The translations under genes were made by a program, and so were the position numbers. Below the pieces are notes generated by a model that ran no database searches, was not told the DNA's origin, and saw only the letters and a list, made by a program, of their open reading frames with translations. This document shows, in pieces, positions 1-9,234 of a stretch of DNA of 64,000 bases (positions are counted from its first letter, which is position 1; every line of letters starts with the position of its first letter). This DNA is from Microbulbifer sp. MI-G (GTDB lineage: Bacteria > Pseudomonadota > Gammaproteobacteria > Pseudomonadales > Cellvibrionaceae): positions 857,501 through 921,500 of the forward strand of contig NZ_CP098023.1 of assembly GCF_030440425.1 (NCBI RefSeq), given 5' to 3'.

Positions 1-2
1 CC

Positions 3-1193
3 CTGGCCGACCGGGTTGCCGGTGCCTTTGTCGGGATCGTGTTGCTCGCGGCTCTGGGAGCATTTGTCCTCTGGTGGCAATTGGATGCCAGCCGCGCCTT
101 CTGGGTAGCCCTGTCGGTGCTGGTGGTGACCTGTCCCTGCGCGCTGTCGCTGGCGACGCCGGCGGCACTGGCTTCCGCCACCCTGCGCCTGCAGCAATTG
201 GGGCTGCTGGTAGCCGGCGGCAACCTGCTGGAAACCCTGCCCCGTATCAACCGGGTGGTATTCGATAAAACCGGCACCCTGACCCGTGGTGAGCCACGCA
301 TCCAGCGGATCGAACTACTGCGTACCGGGTGGGATGAACAGCGGGTGCAGGAAGTGGCTGCGGCACTGGAATCCCAGACTCGACATCCCCTGGCGCGCGC
401 CTTTCGCGCCTGGCGCGGCAACCGGCTTGCCAGCCAGGTCAGGGTGCATACGGGCCGGGGGCTGGAGGGGCTGGTTGAAGGGGTGGCTTACCGCCTGGGC
501 CGCGGGGACTTTGCAGCGGAGGTAGACGCTGCCCCGCCAGCGTCAGTAGGACAGTGGATACTGCTCGCCGACGATAGCGGACCCGTTGCCTGGATTGCCC
601 TGGGGGATGCGCTGCGCGCCTCTGCCCGGGAGGCGGTGCAACAGCTGCACAGTCTCGGATTGTCCGTGGAGTTGCTCAGTGGCGATCAATCCGGCGAAGT
701 ACAGCGACTGGCGGCGCAGGCGGGCATCGACAATTTCCGCGCCGGGGCATCGCCGGAAGACAAACTTGCCCATCTGCAGCATCTGCAGCATCGGGGCGAG
801 CGGGTGCTGATGGTGGGGGATGGCCTGAACGATGTGCCGGTACTGTCTGGTGCCGATGCCTCTGTGGCGATGATGTCCGCAGCCGATCTGGCGCAGTCCC
901 GTGCCGATGCGATTTTGCTGCAGGGCAACCTGCAGGTCTTGCCGCAATCTATTGCCCTGGCCTATCAATGCCGCCGGATTGTGCGGCAGAACCTGGTCTG
1001 GGCACTGGGTTACAACGCCGTGGCGTTGCCCCTGGCGGTGTGTGGTCTGGTGCCGCCCTGGGCCGCTGCCATAGGGATGTCGGCCAGTTCACTGGTAGTG
1101 GTGCTGAACGCTTTGCGTCTGACCCGTTCCGGGGCGACGATCGAAAACACGCTCAGCCCGCTACGCGGGCTTGGGCCGGGTCTCACAGACTGA
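3..1193 (+). CDS. ccoI: Copper-translocating P1B-type ATPase, CcoI-like (5' truncated by window edge)
   Basis: C-terminal part of a copper-exporting P-type ATPase of the inner membrane that feeds copper to assembling cbb3 cytochrome oxidase. The reading frame is open from base 3, so the start lies outside the window. Visible in order are the metal-binding CPC motif in a membrane helix (about residue 42 of this fragment), the phosphorylation motif DKTGTLT (about residue 87), the hinge motif GDGLNDVP, and two C-terminal membrane helices. The N-terminal metal-binding domain is not in view. The small ccoS gene follows after 16 bases, which is the usual end of a ccoGHIS cluster and is why I choose CcoI over a general CopA. 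No defect is visible. Confidence 0.9.
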   Translation: MADRVAGAFVGIVLLAALGAFVLWWQLDASRAFWVALSVLVVTCPCALSLATPAALASATLRLQQLGLLVAGGNLLETLPRINRVVFDKTGTLTRGEPRIQRIELLRTGWDEQRVQEVAAALESQTRHPLARAFRAWRGNRLASQVRVHTGRGLEGLVEGVAYRLGRGDFAAEVDAAPPASVGQWILLADDSGPVAWIALGDALRASAREAVQQLHSLGLSVELLSGDQSGEVQRLAAQAGIDNFRAGASPEDKLAHLQHLQHRGERVLMVGDGLNDVPVLSGADASVAMMSAADLAQSRADAILLQGNLQVLPQSIALAYQCRRIVRQNLVWALGYNAVALPLAVCGLVPPWAAAIGMSASSLVVVLNALRLTRSGATIENTLSPLRGLGPGLTD

Positions 1194-1209
1194 AAGAGAG
1201 GAGTACATT

Positions 1210-1389
1210 GTGGACAGTCTCTACTTCCTGATCCCCATTGCGGTGCTGTTTGTTGCCCTGGCAGTCAAGCTTTTTTTCTGGGCGGTGAACAATGGCCAGT
1301 ACGATGATCTGGACACCGAGGGGCGGAGAATTTTGTTTGAGGACGACGTGCAGGACCAATCCGCAGCAGACGGTGACGAGGAGCGGTAA
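1210..1389 (+). CDS. ccoS: Cbb3-type cytochrome oxidase assembly protein CcoS
   Basis: Small inner-membrane protein of 59 residues needed for cofactor insertion into cbb3 oxidase. It has one N-terminal membrane helix (SLYFLIPIAVLFVALAV) followed by a short acidic cytoplasmic tail containing the family pattern NGQYDDLDTEGRRILFEDD. I choose the GTG at 1210 because GAGAGGAG lies about 7 bases upstream and the protein then begins directly with the helix. An ATG at 1171 would add 13 residues read from inside ccoI. The gene lies between ccoI and a TauE-like gene, and both gaps are short, so it is part of that operon. Confidence 0.9.
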   Translation: MDSLYFLIPIAVLFVALAVKLFFWAVNNGQYDDLDTEGRRILFEDDVQDQSAADGDEER

Positions 1390-1392
1390 CCA

Positions 1393-2130
1393 GTGCAGGA
1401 GTGGGGATTCCTGGCGGCTGCGCTCGCCATTGGCTTTTTCGGCAGTAGCCATTGTATCGGTATGTGCGGGGGCATTTCGGGTGCCCTCGGCATGGCAGTG
1501 CCGGGTAGGGATACCGCCTGGGTGCAGCTGGGCTCTTATCAACTGGGCCGCCTCGGCAGTTACACCCTGATGGGGGCACTGGCCGGCGCTCTGGGTGCAG
1601 CCGTGATTCCGGCGCTCACGCCACTGCGACTTGTGGCGGGCATTATGCTGATCGCAATGGCACTGTATGTTGCCGGTATCTGGCGCGGTCTGGTGTGGCT
1701 GGAGAAAGGGGGCAGCTATGTATGGCGTTATCTGCAGCCACTCTCAGCAAAGCTGTTGCCAGTGCATTCCGCCGGGCAGGCCGTTGCACTGGGTTCTCTG
1801 TGGGGCTGGCTACCTTGCGGTCTGGTGTATAGCGCACTGACTTTCGCCCTGGCCCAGGGCAGTGCCGGGCGCTCGGCCATGGCGATGTTCGCTTTTGGCC
1901 TGGGCACCCTGCCGGCCATGCTGGCTACCGGGGCCGCCGCGGTACAGGTGCGCAACATTGTGCAGAAGCCGGGTGTTCGCTTGGGGTTCGCCGCGGCCAT
2001 CCTGCTGTTCGGTCTCTGGACAATCTGGGGTGCTCTGGGTCATGGGGGGCACGGCAGTCACAGTGGTCACGGCACGGTGGATGCAACGGAATCCCCGCAG
2101 TCGGAAGAACCGGAGCACCACCACCACTGA
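1393..2130 (+). CDS. TauE/SafE-family membrane protein linked to the ccoIS operon
   Basis: Polytopic inner-membrane protein of 245 residues with about six hydrophobic segments. It belongs to the TauE/SafE (UreH-like) group that commonly follows ccoS in gammaproteobacteria. The N-terminal pattern GFFGSSHCIGMCGGI, with paired Cys and His, fits a metal-handling role, and the C-terminus is a histidine-rich tail ending in HHHH. The substrate cannot be told from sequence; copper or another metal ion is the contextual guess. The GTG start at 1393 is only three bases after the ccoS stop, which points to translational coupling. Confidence 0.8.
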   Translation: MQEWGFLAAALAIGFFGSSHCIGMCGGISGALGMAVPGRDTAWVQLGSYQLGRLGSYTLMGALAGALGAAVIPALTPLRLVAGIMLIAMALYVAGIWRGLVWLEKGGSYVWRYLQPLSAKLLPVHSAGQAVALGSLWGWLPCGLVYSALTFALAQGSAGRSAMAMFAFGLGTLPAMLATGAAAVQVRNIVQKPGVRLGFAAAILLFGLWTIWGALGHGGHGSHSGHGTVDATESPQSEEPEHHHH

Positions 2131-2184
2131 GAGTGGTATAAACGCCGCTTGGGTACCGTGCCCGCTGCCGGTAAACAGTAGTAT

Positions 2185-3039
2185 TCAGAGATCGATGCGC
2201 AGGGACAGATCAATCGCACGCAGGTGCTTGGTCAGGCTGCCTGATGAGATATAGTCCACTTCGAGTGCCCCCAGCTGTTCTATGCGGTCCCGGTCCACGC
2301 TTCCGGAAATTTCTATTTTGGCCCGACCCTTTGCCAGTGACAGGGCGGTGCGGGTTTCTGAATCGTTAAACTCGTCGAGCATAATGACATCAGCTCCACT
2401 TTTCAGCGCCTGCTGCAGTTCTTCGATGCTCTCCACCTCAATCTCTACCAGGGCCTCGGGATTGAGAGCTCTGGCCCGGGCTACTGCAGTATCGATACCC
2501 CCGGCGGCGGCGATGTGGTTCTCCTTGATCAGGAAGGCATCGTAGAGCCCGATGCGATGGTTGTAGCAGCCTCCACACAGTACTGCATATTTTTGTGCAC
2601 TGCGCAGGCCGGGAATGGTTTTGCGGGTGTCGAGAATTTTCACTTCGGTCCCGGCGGCCTGCGCGGCAAACTCTGCGGCGGTGGTGGCGGTGCCGGAAAG
2701 GGTCTGCAGGAAATTCAGTGCGGTCCGCTCCCCGGTGAGCATTGCCCGCGCATTGCCTTCCAGCTCGAGCACGACGGTGTTGGCGGTTATCCGATCGCCG
2801 TCGGCAAAGTACCAGTGTAGTTTCAGCTCGGCATCGAGTTGTTGAAACACTTCCTCCACCCAGGCGCGCCCGCTCAGGATGCAGTCCTCCCGGGTAGTGA
2901 CGCGGGCGCGCGCGCTGCGGTCGGCGGGGACCAGCTGCGCGGTGATATCGCCGCTGCCAATATCCTCCTCCAGCGCTGTGCGCACAGCCCGTTGCAGATC
3001 GGGGATGATCTTTGGAATGGCACTGTCTCGTGGATGCAT
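2185..3039 (-). CDS. nadC: Nicotinate-nucleotide pyrophosphorylase (carboxylating), quinolinate phosphoribosyltransferase
   Basis: Cytoplasmic enzyme of NAD synthesis that converts quinolinate and PRPP to nicotinate mononucleotide, CO2 and pyrophosphate. The 284-residue protein shows the family motifs EDIGSGDIT near the N-terminus, LNFLQTLSG, the active-site stretch LDTRKTIPGLR, NHRIGLYDAFLIKENH, EIEVE and the C-terminal ISSGSLT. The open frame extends to 3237, but the start at 3039 matches normal NadC length and has an ACGAGG ribosome site about 8 bases upstream. The gene converges on the cco operon with a 54-base gap in which I see no clear terminator. Confidence 0.93.
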   Translation of the reverse strand: MHPRDSAIPKIIPDLQRAVRTALEEDIGSGDITAQLVPADRSARARVTTREDCILSGRAWVEEVFQQLDAELKLHWYFADGDRITANTVVLELEGNARAMLTGERTALNFLQTLSGTATTAAEFAAQAAGTEVKILDTRKTIPGLRSAQKYAVLCGGCYNHRIGLYDAFLIKENHIAAAGGIDTAVARARALNPEALVEIEVESIEELQQALKSGADVIMLDEFNDSETRTALSLAKGRAKIEISGSVDRDRIEQLGALEVDYISSGSLTKHLRAIDLSLRIDL

Positions 3040-3488
3040 CGGGGAACCTCGTGTTAAACGCGGTGGCAGTTTACCAAAAGAGACGAAAATTTGATTGTCC
3101 AGGGCAGCGTGCCCACACTCCGTGCGGCCACCTGCACAGTTGGCAACTGGGCCGATAAATTGCTGTGACAGGTTTCTCAAATATGTCGCGAAACTGTGTA
3201 ACAGTGCGTCGTAACACGAGTAGAATCGACTGGGCAAGGAATGCGGATTGCCTGATTGCCCATTGAGTCACCGGGCATAGCCTTTGGGTTTATGGCGTCG
3301 AAGCCTCGGATATCTCAAGAGCCTTTGTTGCTTTTTCCCGCAGGATAGTGAGCGTATTTTACTGGGCGGCCCCTGCACAGCCGGATACCAGCAAAAACGA
3401 GTCCGGATGTTTGCCCGGGGCTCACAGGACCGACAGGATTTCGATGTCAGCAAATACACAATAGACCGGACGGCATGAGAAGGGCCTC

Positions 3489-5885
3489 TTGGCAATGAGT
3501 GAATCCAGCAAGGTTGTTTCCCTTTCCGAGAAAAGCGCGGGACGACAAGGGGTGACTGCGGACAAGCCCGCTGTCCTGCCTTCGGCGGTTGTGTTGCTAA
3601 AGGAAAAGGCCAGTACCCAACTGCGCGAGCGGGTCAAGGCACTGTTTGGCAAGGTGGATGACTCTCTGTTTGCCATGGCCGAACGCGCCCATGGCCAGGA
3701 AGAGCAAGACGGCCTGTTCCAGGCTCTGCGCCTGCTGCGGGTGGAGCGCCGCAACATAGTCGATCGCTTTGTCGGCAATGTGGAGCAGGCCTTCCAAATC
3801 CGCCGGGAACCACAGCAGGAAACCGGTTTTGCCCCGGACAGCCTGTCGCTGGTGCACAATGATGACCTGGAGCAACTGGTTGCCGCGGATACCATGGTGG
3901 CCAATGCTAAACGTGATTTTGCCGAACCCCTCGCCGAGCTTTGTATACGTCTGAATACACTCTATTCGGTCAAGGTCTACGATAAGAATAATCCCCTGGG
4001 CCCCGATGTGATCTGCGATGCCTTTGTGGCATCCGCACAGACGCTGGATCTCCATATTCGTGCCCGCCTCACGCTGCTGAAAAAATTTGAGCAGGAAGTG
4101 ATGCTGCAGCTGCGGGATTTTTACGAATTCTGTAATCAATTGTTGGTGGAGCAGGGAGTACTGCCCTCGCTGCGCGAGCAACAGCGCACCAGTCGGCAGC
4201 GCCCGGCCTACCCGGGGTCTTCTTTTCCTGGAAATGCTGCGGCCCCTCTCTCCGGAGGTGCGAATGCCCCTGTAAATACCTCCTCCCCAGGCGCCGCGGC
4301 CACTGCGCATTTCGCTCCTGGGCTGGTGCCGGCCGCGGCGGGATTGGCCCCCATGGCAGCCGGCGATCTGCTCTCCCATTTGGGCGCCCTGCAAAGCGGA
4401 GCCGATTACCGGGGCTCGGGTGTCGCGCAGTTACTGGATGTGAGTGCGCTGCTGCAGGAGCGACTGCTGGATGTGAACCAGAGTGCCTCCCTGGCGAAAG
4501 TGGACAGCGATGTCATCAAGCTGGTGGAAATGCTGTTTTCCTTTATTCTGGAAGACCGCAGCCTCGCCACCCCGATCAAGTCCCAGCTCGGGCGTCTGCA
4601 ACTGCCGTTGCTCAAGGTGGCGATTGCGGATAAGTCTTTTTTCAGCAAGGGTGGCCATCCCGCGCGCAAGCTGCTCAACGCACTGGCGGACGCCGCGACG
4701 GGTTGGCAGTCCGGGGACAATTATGAGTCCGACCCGCTCTACTGTGAGATATCCCAGATTGTTGAGCGCGTCCTGAATGAGTTTGATCGGGATATCACGA
4801 TTTTTTCCGTATTGCTGGCTTCCCTGGATGAGTTTATTGCGCGGGAGCGCAAGCGCGCGGAAATGCTCGAGCGCCGGGTCGTGGACGAGGCAGATGGCCG
4901 AGCCAAGACCCAGGCCGCACGGGCTCGTGTGGCTGCGGTGATGGATGCTTTGGTGGCCGAGCGGGATCTGCCCCCTGTTGTACAGGACTGGTTGTACAAG
5001 GTCTGGAGCAACGTGTTGTTTCTCACCTGTGTGAAAGAGGGTACCGGAAGCGAAACCTGGCGTCGGGATATGCGCACCGCGCGGGATCTGGTATGGAGTG
5101 TACGGGCGCCGATGCCGGACGCACGCAAGCAGCTGCTCACCTTGTTGCCGGTATTGCAGGAGCGTCTGCGCGAGGGCGTTGAGGCGCTCTCTTACGATAC
5201 TTTCGAGGCGCGCAGCTTGTTTGCGGGATTAAAGGAAATCTATCGCGAGCGTTTTGCCCTTGCTCAAAAGCTGACCGAAAAGCGCGAGCGCCAGCTCAGG
5301 GAGCAGGTGGCGCGGGGTGTGAGAGCCGCAACGGCCGCAGAGCATTCGGAGGTTGCGGAGACCACAGTCGACCGGACTGCCGCCGCCACCCCAGAGCCCC
5401 TTCCATCACAGACCAACAGCCCCCAGCCGAAGGATGACCCTGGGTTATCGAAACTCACGCATACAGTGGATGAGCAAATAGCCGGACCAGAGGAAATTGC
5501 CATACCGCAAATGGAGGAGCTGGAGCAGGCCGTCGCACAGGCGCAGGTTGCCTCCCCCATATCCAAACAGGAGGAGCTGGCATTGCTGGATGAATCCGAT
5601 CCTCACTGGCAAATGACATTCCGTCTGGCCCAGGGTAGCTGGTTTGAGCTGAAGCGTTCGGAAGAAGAACAGTTCCGCTGCCGCCTGGCCGCGGTGATCC
5701 GCGATATCGAACAGTTTATTTTTGTAAACCGCAATGGCGCCAAGGTGGCGGAGTTCGGACGCCTGGAGCTGGCGTATGCACTGCGCTCCGCGCAACTGCT
5801 GCCCCTGGATGACGGCATGCTGTTTGAACGCGCTCTGCAGTCAGTGATTGGCAATGTGCGCAAGAAGCGCAGCGAGCAGAGCTAG
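3489..5885 (+). CDS. DUF1631 family protein
   Basis: Large (798 residue) protein of the DUF1631 family, conserved beside nadC and ampD in Pseudomonas-like gammaproteobacteria. The family has been linked to regulation of a few genes in pseudomonads, but its biochemical role is not established. The sequence is mostly helical with a low-complexity Pro/Ala/Gly linker at about residues 240-285, an arginine-rich helical stretch in the middle, a Glu/Gln-rich linker at 630-690, and a compact C-terminal domain (WQMTFRLAQGSWFELKR onward) resembling a PilZ-like or RNA-binding fold only in broad outline. TTG at 3489 is used as start because AGAAGG lies about 6 bases upstream; ATG 3495 is the alternative. 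Confidence 0.75.
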   Translation: MAMSESSKVVSLSEKSAGRQGVTADKPAVLPSAVVLLKEKASTQLRERVKALFGKVDDSLFAMAERAHGQEEQDGLFQALRLLRVERRNIVDRFVGNVEQAFQIRREPQQETGFAPDSLSLVHNDDLEQLVAADTMVANAKRDFAEPLAELCIRLNTLYSVKVYDKNNPLGPDVICDAFVASAQTLDLHIRARLTLLKKFEQEVMLQLRDFYEFCNQLLVEQGVLPSLREQQRTSRQRPAYPGSSFPGNAAAPLSGGANAPVNTSSPGAAATAHFAPGLVPAAAGLAPMAAGDLLSHLGALQSGADYRGSGVAQLLDVSALLQERLLDVNQSASLAKVDSDVIKLVEMLFSFILEDRSLATPIKSQLGRLQLPLLKVAIADKSFFSKGGHPARKLLNALADAATGWQSGDNYESDPLYCEISQIVERVLNEFDRDITIFSVLLASLDEFIARERKRAEMLERRVVDEADGRAKTQAARARVAAVMDALVAERDLPPVVQDWLYKVWSNVLFLTCVKEGTGSETWRRDMRTARDLVWSVRAPMPDARKQLLTLLPVLQERLREGVEALSYDTFEARSLFAGLKEIYRERFALAQKLTEKRERQLREQVARGVRAATAAEHSEVAETTVDRTAAATPEPLPSQTNSPQPKDDPGLSKLTHTVDEQIAGPEEIAIPQMEELEQAVAQAQVASPISKQEELALLDESDPHWQMTFRLAQGSWFELKRSEEEQFRCRLAAVIRDIEQFIFVNRNGAKVAEFGRLELAYALRSAQLLPLDDGMLFERALQSVIGNVRKKRSEQS

Positions 5886-5936
5886 GGGTGAGCTCAGTTG
5901 CCCCCGTGGGAACCGGATTGCTGACGGGGGAGTGCT

Positions 5937-6617
5937 GTGAATCGAACCAAGCCGCCTGCAAGGGATTGGCATATCGATCAACGCTTCCATAAAATGGTAT
6001 CTGCTGAACCCCTGAGACACATGACGGGGTTGGTTCTCTGGAGTGGAGATCGCAGATTGAAATACCAAGTGGATGCCGGTTGGTTGTCCGGGGCGCGCCG
6101 GGTTCCCAGTCCCCACTGCAACAGGCGGCCCGAAAACTGCCCTGTGGATCTCCTGGTGGTCCACAGCATCAGCTTGCCACCGGGACAATACGGCGGGCCC
6201 TATATCGATGCTTTCTTCCTGGGGCAGTTGGATATTGACGCCCATCCCTATTTTGCTGAGATCGTCGCTTTACAGGTCTCGGCCCATATCCTGATCGACC
6301 GCGATGGTATCGTCACACAGTATGTGCCCCTGGACCGGCGCGCCTGGCATGCGGGCAAGTCTGAATTCGAAGGCCGCAGCAATTGTAACGATTTTTCTAT
6401 TGGCATTGAGTTGGAGGGGCTGGATACCGATATTTATACCGATGCCCAGTACCGTGCACTGGCAGAGGTCAGTGCGGCTGTGATGCGGGCTTATCCCGCT
6501 ATAGATTTCGATAGAATTGCCAGGCACTCCGATATAGCTCCAGGGCGCAAGTTAGATCCCGGCCCCGGATTTGACTGGGAGCGCTACCTGCGCGAACTTC
6601 ACCAGACTGAACAGTAA
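5937..6617 (+). CDS. ampD: 1,6-anhydro-N-acetylmuramyl-L-alanine amidase AmpD
   Basis: Cytoplasmic zinc amidase that removes the peptide from anhydromuropeptides during cell-wall recycling and so keeps AmpR-type beta-lactamase induction low. The zinc ligands are visible as His76 (VVHS), His197 (RHSDI) and Asp207 (KLDPGP); their spacing of 121 and 10 matches the 34/154/164 pattern of characterised AmpD. The GTG at 5937 has a strong GGGGGAG ribosome site but gives about 40 more residues before the first ligand than usual. ATG 6021 is the alternative start and would be closer to family length. The ampE gene follows, and an AmpG-type permease lies 3 kb on. Confidence 0.93.
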   Translation: MNRTKPPARDWHIDQRFHKMVSAEPLRHMTGLVLWSGDRRLKYQVDAGWLSGARRVPSPHCNRRPENCPVDLLVVHSISLPPGQYGGPYIDAFFLGQLDIDAHPYFAEIVALQVSAHILIDRDGIVTQYVPLDRRAWHAGKSEFEGRSNCNDFSIGIELEGLDTDIYTDAQYRALAEVSAAVMRAYPAIDFDRIARHSDIAPGRKLDPGPGFDWERYLRELHQTEQ

Positions 6618-6773
6618 CGGCTTCTTTCACCCGCTACTGGTGTATCGGCAATCAGCACCGTTACAATCCCGCTGTTATTGGGGCTGGCGCCTGCCCTGGT
6701 TGGGTATAGACAGGGGGCGCAGCACTTTCCTTGGTTCCCTGCCTTCCTCTCTGGAGGCTAAAGCGATATCGCT

Positions 6774-7649
6774 ATGACTCTTTTAATTGTTTTATTCACG
6801 TTGGCACTGGTACAAATCTGGGGGTCCGGCGCTTCCATACACCGCGATGATTGGTTTGCCAAGTGGTGTGAACGCCTGGACAATCTGGCAGCTTTGCGGG
6901 GCCATGCCGGATTATTGCTTGTTGCCACCCTACTGCCACCAGTACTTGCGGTGGCAGTGCTCATGCTCGTGGCACAGTCCATTGCGGGTGGTCTTGGGCT
7001 GCTGGTAGCAGGCGTGCCACTGCTGCTCTACTGCCTGGGTCGGGGTGACTTTCATACTGTTTTGGCCAACTACCTCTGTGAGTGGTACCGAGGTGATCTG
7101 ACTGCAGCTGCCGAGGCCGCCTCACCGCTGCTGAAAGAGCTGCACGAGCAGCCGGCGGATGGCAGGCAACTGCATGAGCAGGTATTCCGCGGTGCGGCCT
7201 ATTGCGCTTTCGAGCGCCTGTTTGCGGTTTTATTCTGGTTTATTGTGTTGGGTATTCCGGGGGCGCTGCTGTTTCGCCTGAGTGCTCTGTACGCACAGCG
7301 CAGTGGCAATACGGATCGGGATGCTACTGCAAGGCGCTGGCTGTGGCTGCTTGAGTGGTTGCCGGTCAGGGTCATGGGAATCAGTTTCGCAATTGTCGGC
7401 AATTTTGCCGGGTGTTACCGTGCCTGGCGCCAGTGCCTGATGTGTCACGAGCGGGATACAGCTCAGGTGCTGGAAGCCTATCTCGAAGGTGCCCTGGGTG
7501 GGATTGATGCCAGTGAATGTGGAGCCGCTGGAGATTTGTCACAGGCCCAGCGCCAGTGTGGTGCGCAGATTGAGGGCCTGCAGGCCCTGCTGTCCAGAGC
7601 CCTTTTGCTGTGGCTGACCGCCTTGGCGCTGGTAGTGCTATTTGCCTGA
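6774..7649 (+). CDS. ampE: Regulatory signalling modulator AmpE
   Basis: Inner-membrane protein of 291 residues found directly after ampD in gammaproteobacteria and proposed to act as an accessory factor in beta-lactamase induction. Four hydrophobic segments are visible: near the N-terminus, at about residues 42-85, at 145-165, and at the extreme C-terminus. The large central cytoplasmic part includes RGDFHTVLANYLCEWYRGD. The ATG at 6774 is preceded at some distance by GGAGG. The order ampD-ampE supports the assignment more than any single motif does. Confidence 0.88.
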   Translation: MTLLIVLFTLALVQIWGSGASIHRDDWFAKWCERLDNLAALRGHAGLLLVATLLPPVLAVAVLMLVAQSIAGGLGLLVAGVPLLLYCLGRGDFHTVLANYLCEWYRGDLTAAAEAASPLLKELHEQPADGRQLHEQVFRGAAYCAFERLFAVLFWFIVLGIPGALLFRLSALYAQRSGNTDRDATARRWLWLLEWLPVRVMGISFAIVGNFAGCYRAWRQCLMCHERDTAQVLEAYLEGALGGIDASECGAAGDLSQAQRQCGAQIEGLQALLSRALLLWLTALALVVLFA

Positions 7650-8245
7650 TACCATGGAGCCGATACAGCATTTTTATTGCCTGGGAGTTTTTCGTTGGCC
7701 GTATCACTTCAAGCTACCTTCCCACAGGATGATACCTGACAGCGCGCATCTGCTGAGAGTTTCCGGCAAGGGTTCTGCGGTCAACCCTGCCGGTATACAC
7801 TCACTGATGGAAATGGCCATCGTAGTCTTATTCCGGTGCGGTTCCGGTAATATCAGCGTAAATCGCGATAGGATATTTACGCTGGCCGGGCGTCGGCTGT
7901 TTCAGGCGCGAGTAGCAGTGGAAGGAGTTCCTGCTAGGATGGGTATGGCTTCAATATCTTCAGCCACTTTCAGGCGGTGATGAAACACGGAAATATCCTA
8001 AATGCAGACTTACCTAGGCTCCCGGTACTTCTGGAAAGTTAAAATGGCTGCGGATGTTGAGGAGGTAGGTTCCAGCGCGCCTCTTTAACATCAAGCCTCT
8101 GCCCACAGATATGTCAGTCTTTCAAGGGTGTTGATCAAAGCCCTTGAATGACTTTCTGGATTGCCGGCTTGTACAACCTGTGCTGCTGGTTTGCGGGGCA
8201 ATGGCTTGGTACATACGGCACTCAACTAGAAAGATAACAAGTACT
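7650..8245. other. Gap of about 600 bases with two inverted repeats and no convincing gene
   Basis: I see no protein I would defend here. A 112-codon open frame at 7642-7980 overlaps the end of ampE and has no recognisable features. Two perfect inverted repeats are visible: AGCGTAAAT / ATTTACGCT at 7855-7863 and 7875-7883 (loop 11), and TTCAAGGG / CCCTTGAA at 8121-8128 and 8141-8148 (loop 12). Neither is followed by a T run, so they are more likely operators or RNA hairpins than terminators. The second one lies about 100 bases before the dehydratase start. Confidence 0.4.
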
Positions 8246-9232
8246 ATGCCCCCAGACCGAAACGACTTACCTACCAGCGCCGACGTTTTTTCTGGCGCAC
8301 AAAATATAGCCGGAACAATCCACCGAACCCCACTGATACGCTCCCAGCAACTGGATCGGCTGAGTGGTGCCAATGTGTGGTTTAAATGTGAGCATATGCA
8401 GAAAGTGGGGGCCTTCAAGGCACGCGGTGCAGCCAATGCCCTGTCCCGGCTGCCGGAAGGGACGGTGGCGGTGGCCACTCACTCCTCCGGCAATCACGGC
8501 GCTGCCCTGGCCTGGGCCGCGGCGGCGCGCGGGTTACCCTGTACGGTGGTGATGCCCGAGACCGCACCCAGGGCGAAGCGCGCGGCGGTCGAGGGGTATG
8601 GTGCGGTAATCGTTCCCTGTGGTCCCAGTCTGGCGGAACGGGAATCGACCTTGCAGGCGGTGGTGCGGCAAACTGGGGCTCATGTAGTACCGCCATATGA
8701 TGACAGTCGCATTATCGCCGGACAGGGCACCGTTGCCCTGGAAATTGTGCAGCAATGCCGTGAACAGGGCTTTACTCCGGACGTGATTCTGGCGCCTGTC
8801 GGTGGTGGTGGCTTGCTTGCGGGTATCGGCCTGGCAATGGCGGCATTGGCTCCGGATATGCTGGTTATTGGTGCCGAACCCGCCGGTGCGGATGATGCCC
8901 AGCGTTCACTGCGTGGCGGTGTGCACATTACCGGCCAGAAGCCGCAGACCATAGCCGATGGCCTGCGTACAACGCTTGGGCGCAGGAACTATACGGTAAT
9001 TCGCCGCACTGTACGGGATATTGTGACAGTATCAGAAAATGGTATTGTGCGGGCAATGCGACTGTTATGGACCCGCACCAAACAACTGGTGGAGCCCTCT
9101 GCCGCAGTGGGTTTCGCTGCAGTACTGGAACACGGGGCTCGCTTTCGCAATAAACATATCGCAATTGTCTTGACGGGCGGCAACCTGGATCTGGACAGGG
9201 TCTCCGGGCTGCTGGCCACTGTGGGAGAGTAA
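8246..9232 (+). CDS. PLP-dependent threonine/serine dehydratase family protein
   Basis: Fold-type II pyridoxal-phosphate enzyme of 328 residues that would dehydrate and deaminate L-threonine or L-serine, giving 2-oxobutyrate or pyruvate. The PLP lysine is in GAFKARGA (about residue 55), the Asn loop is SSGNHGAA, and the phosphate-binding loop is GGGGL (about residue 190). No C-terminal ACT regulatory domain is present, so it resembles TdcB, serine racemase or hydroxyaspartate dehydratase rather than biosynthetic IlvA. The open frame reaches 8144, but the ATG at 8246 gives the family N-terminus. Substrate specificity cannot be set from sequence. Confidence 0.85.
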   Translation: MPPDRNDLPTSADVFSGAQNIAGTIHRTPLIRSQQLDRLSGANVWFKCEHMQKVGAFKARGAANALSRLPEGTVAVATHSSGNHGAALAWAAAARGLPCTVVMPETAPRAKRAAVEGYGAVIVPCGPSLAERESTLQAVVRQTGAHVVPPYDDSRIIAGQGTVALEIVQQCREQGFTPDVILAPVGGGGLLAGIGLAMAALAPDMLVIGAEPAGADDAQRSLRGGVHITGQKPQTIADGLRTTLGRRNYTVIRRTVRDIVTVSENGIVRAMRLLWTRTKQLVEPSAAVGFAAVLEHGARFRNKHIAIVLTGGNLDLDRVSGLLATVGE

Positions 9233-9234
9233 CA

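Noticed and set aside
7642..7980. 112-codon open frame after ampE
   Set aside because: Overlaps the end of ampE, lacks a ribosome site and shows no coding or family character.
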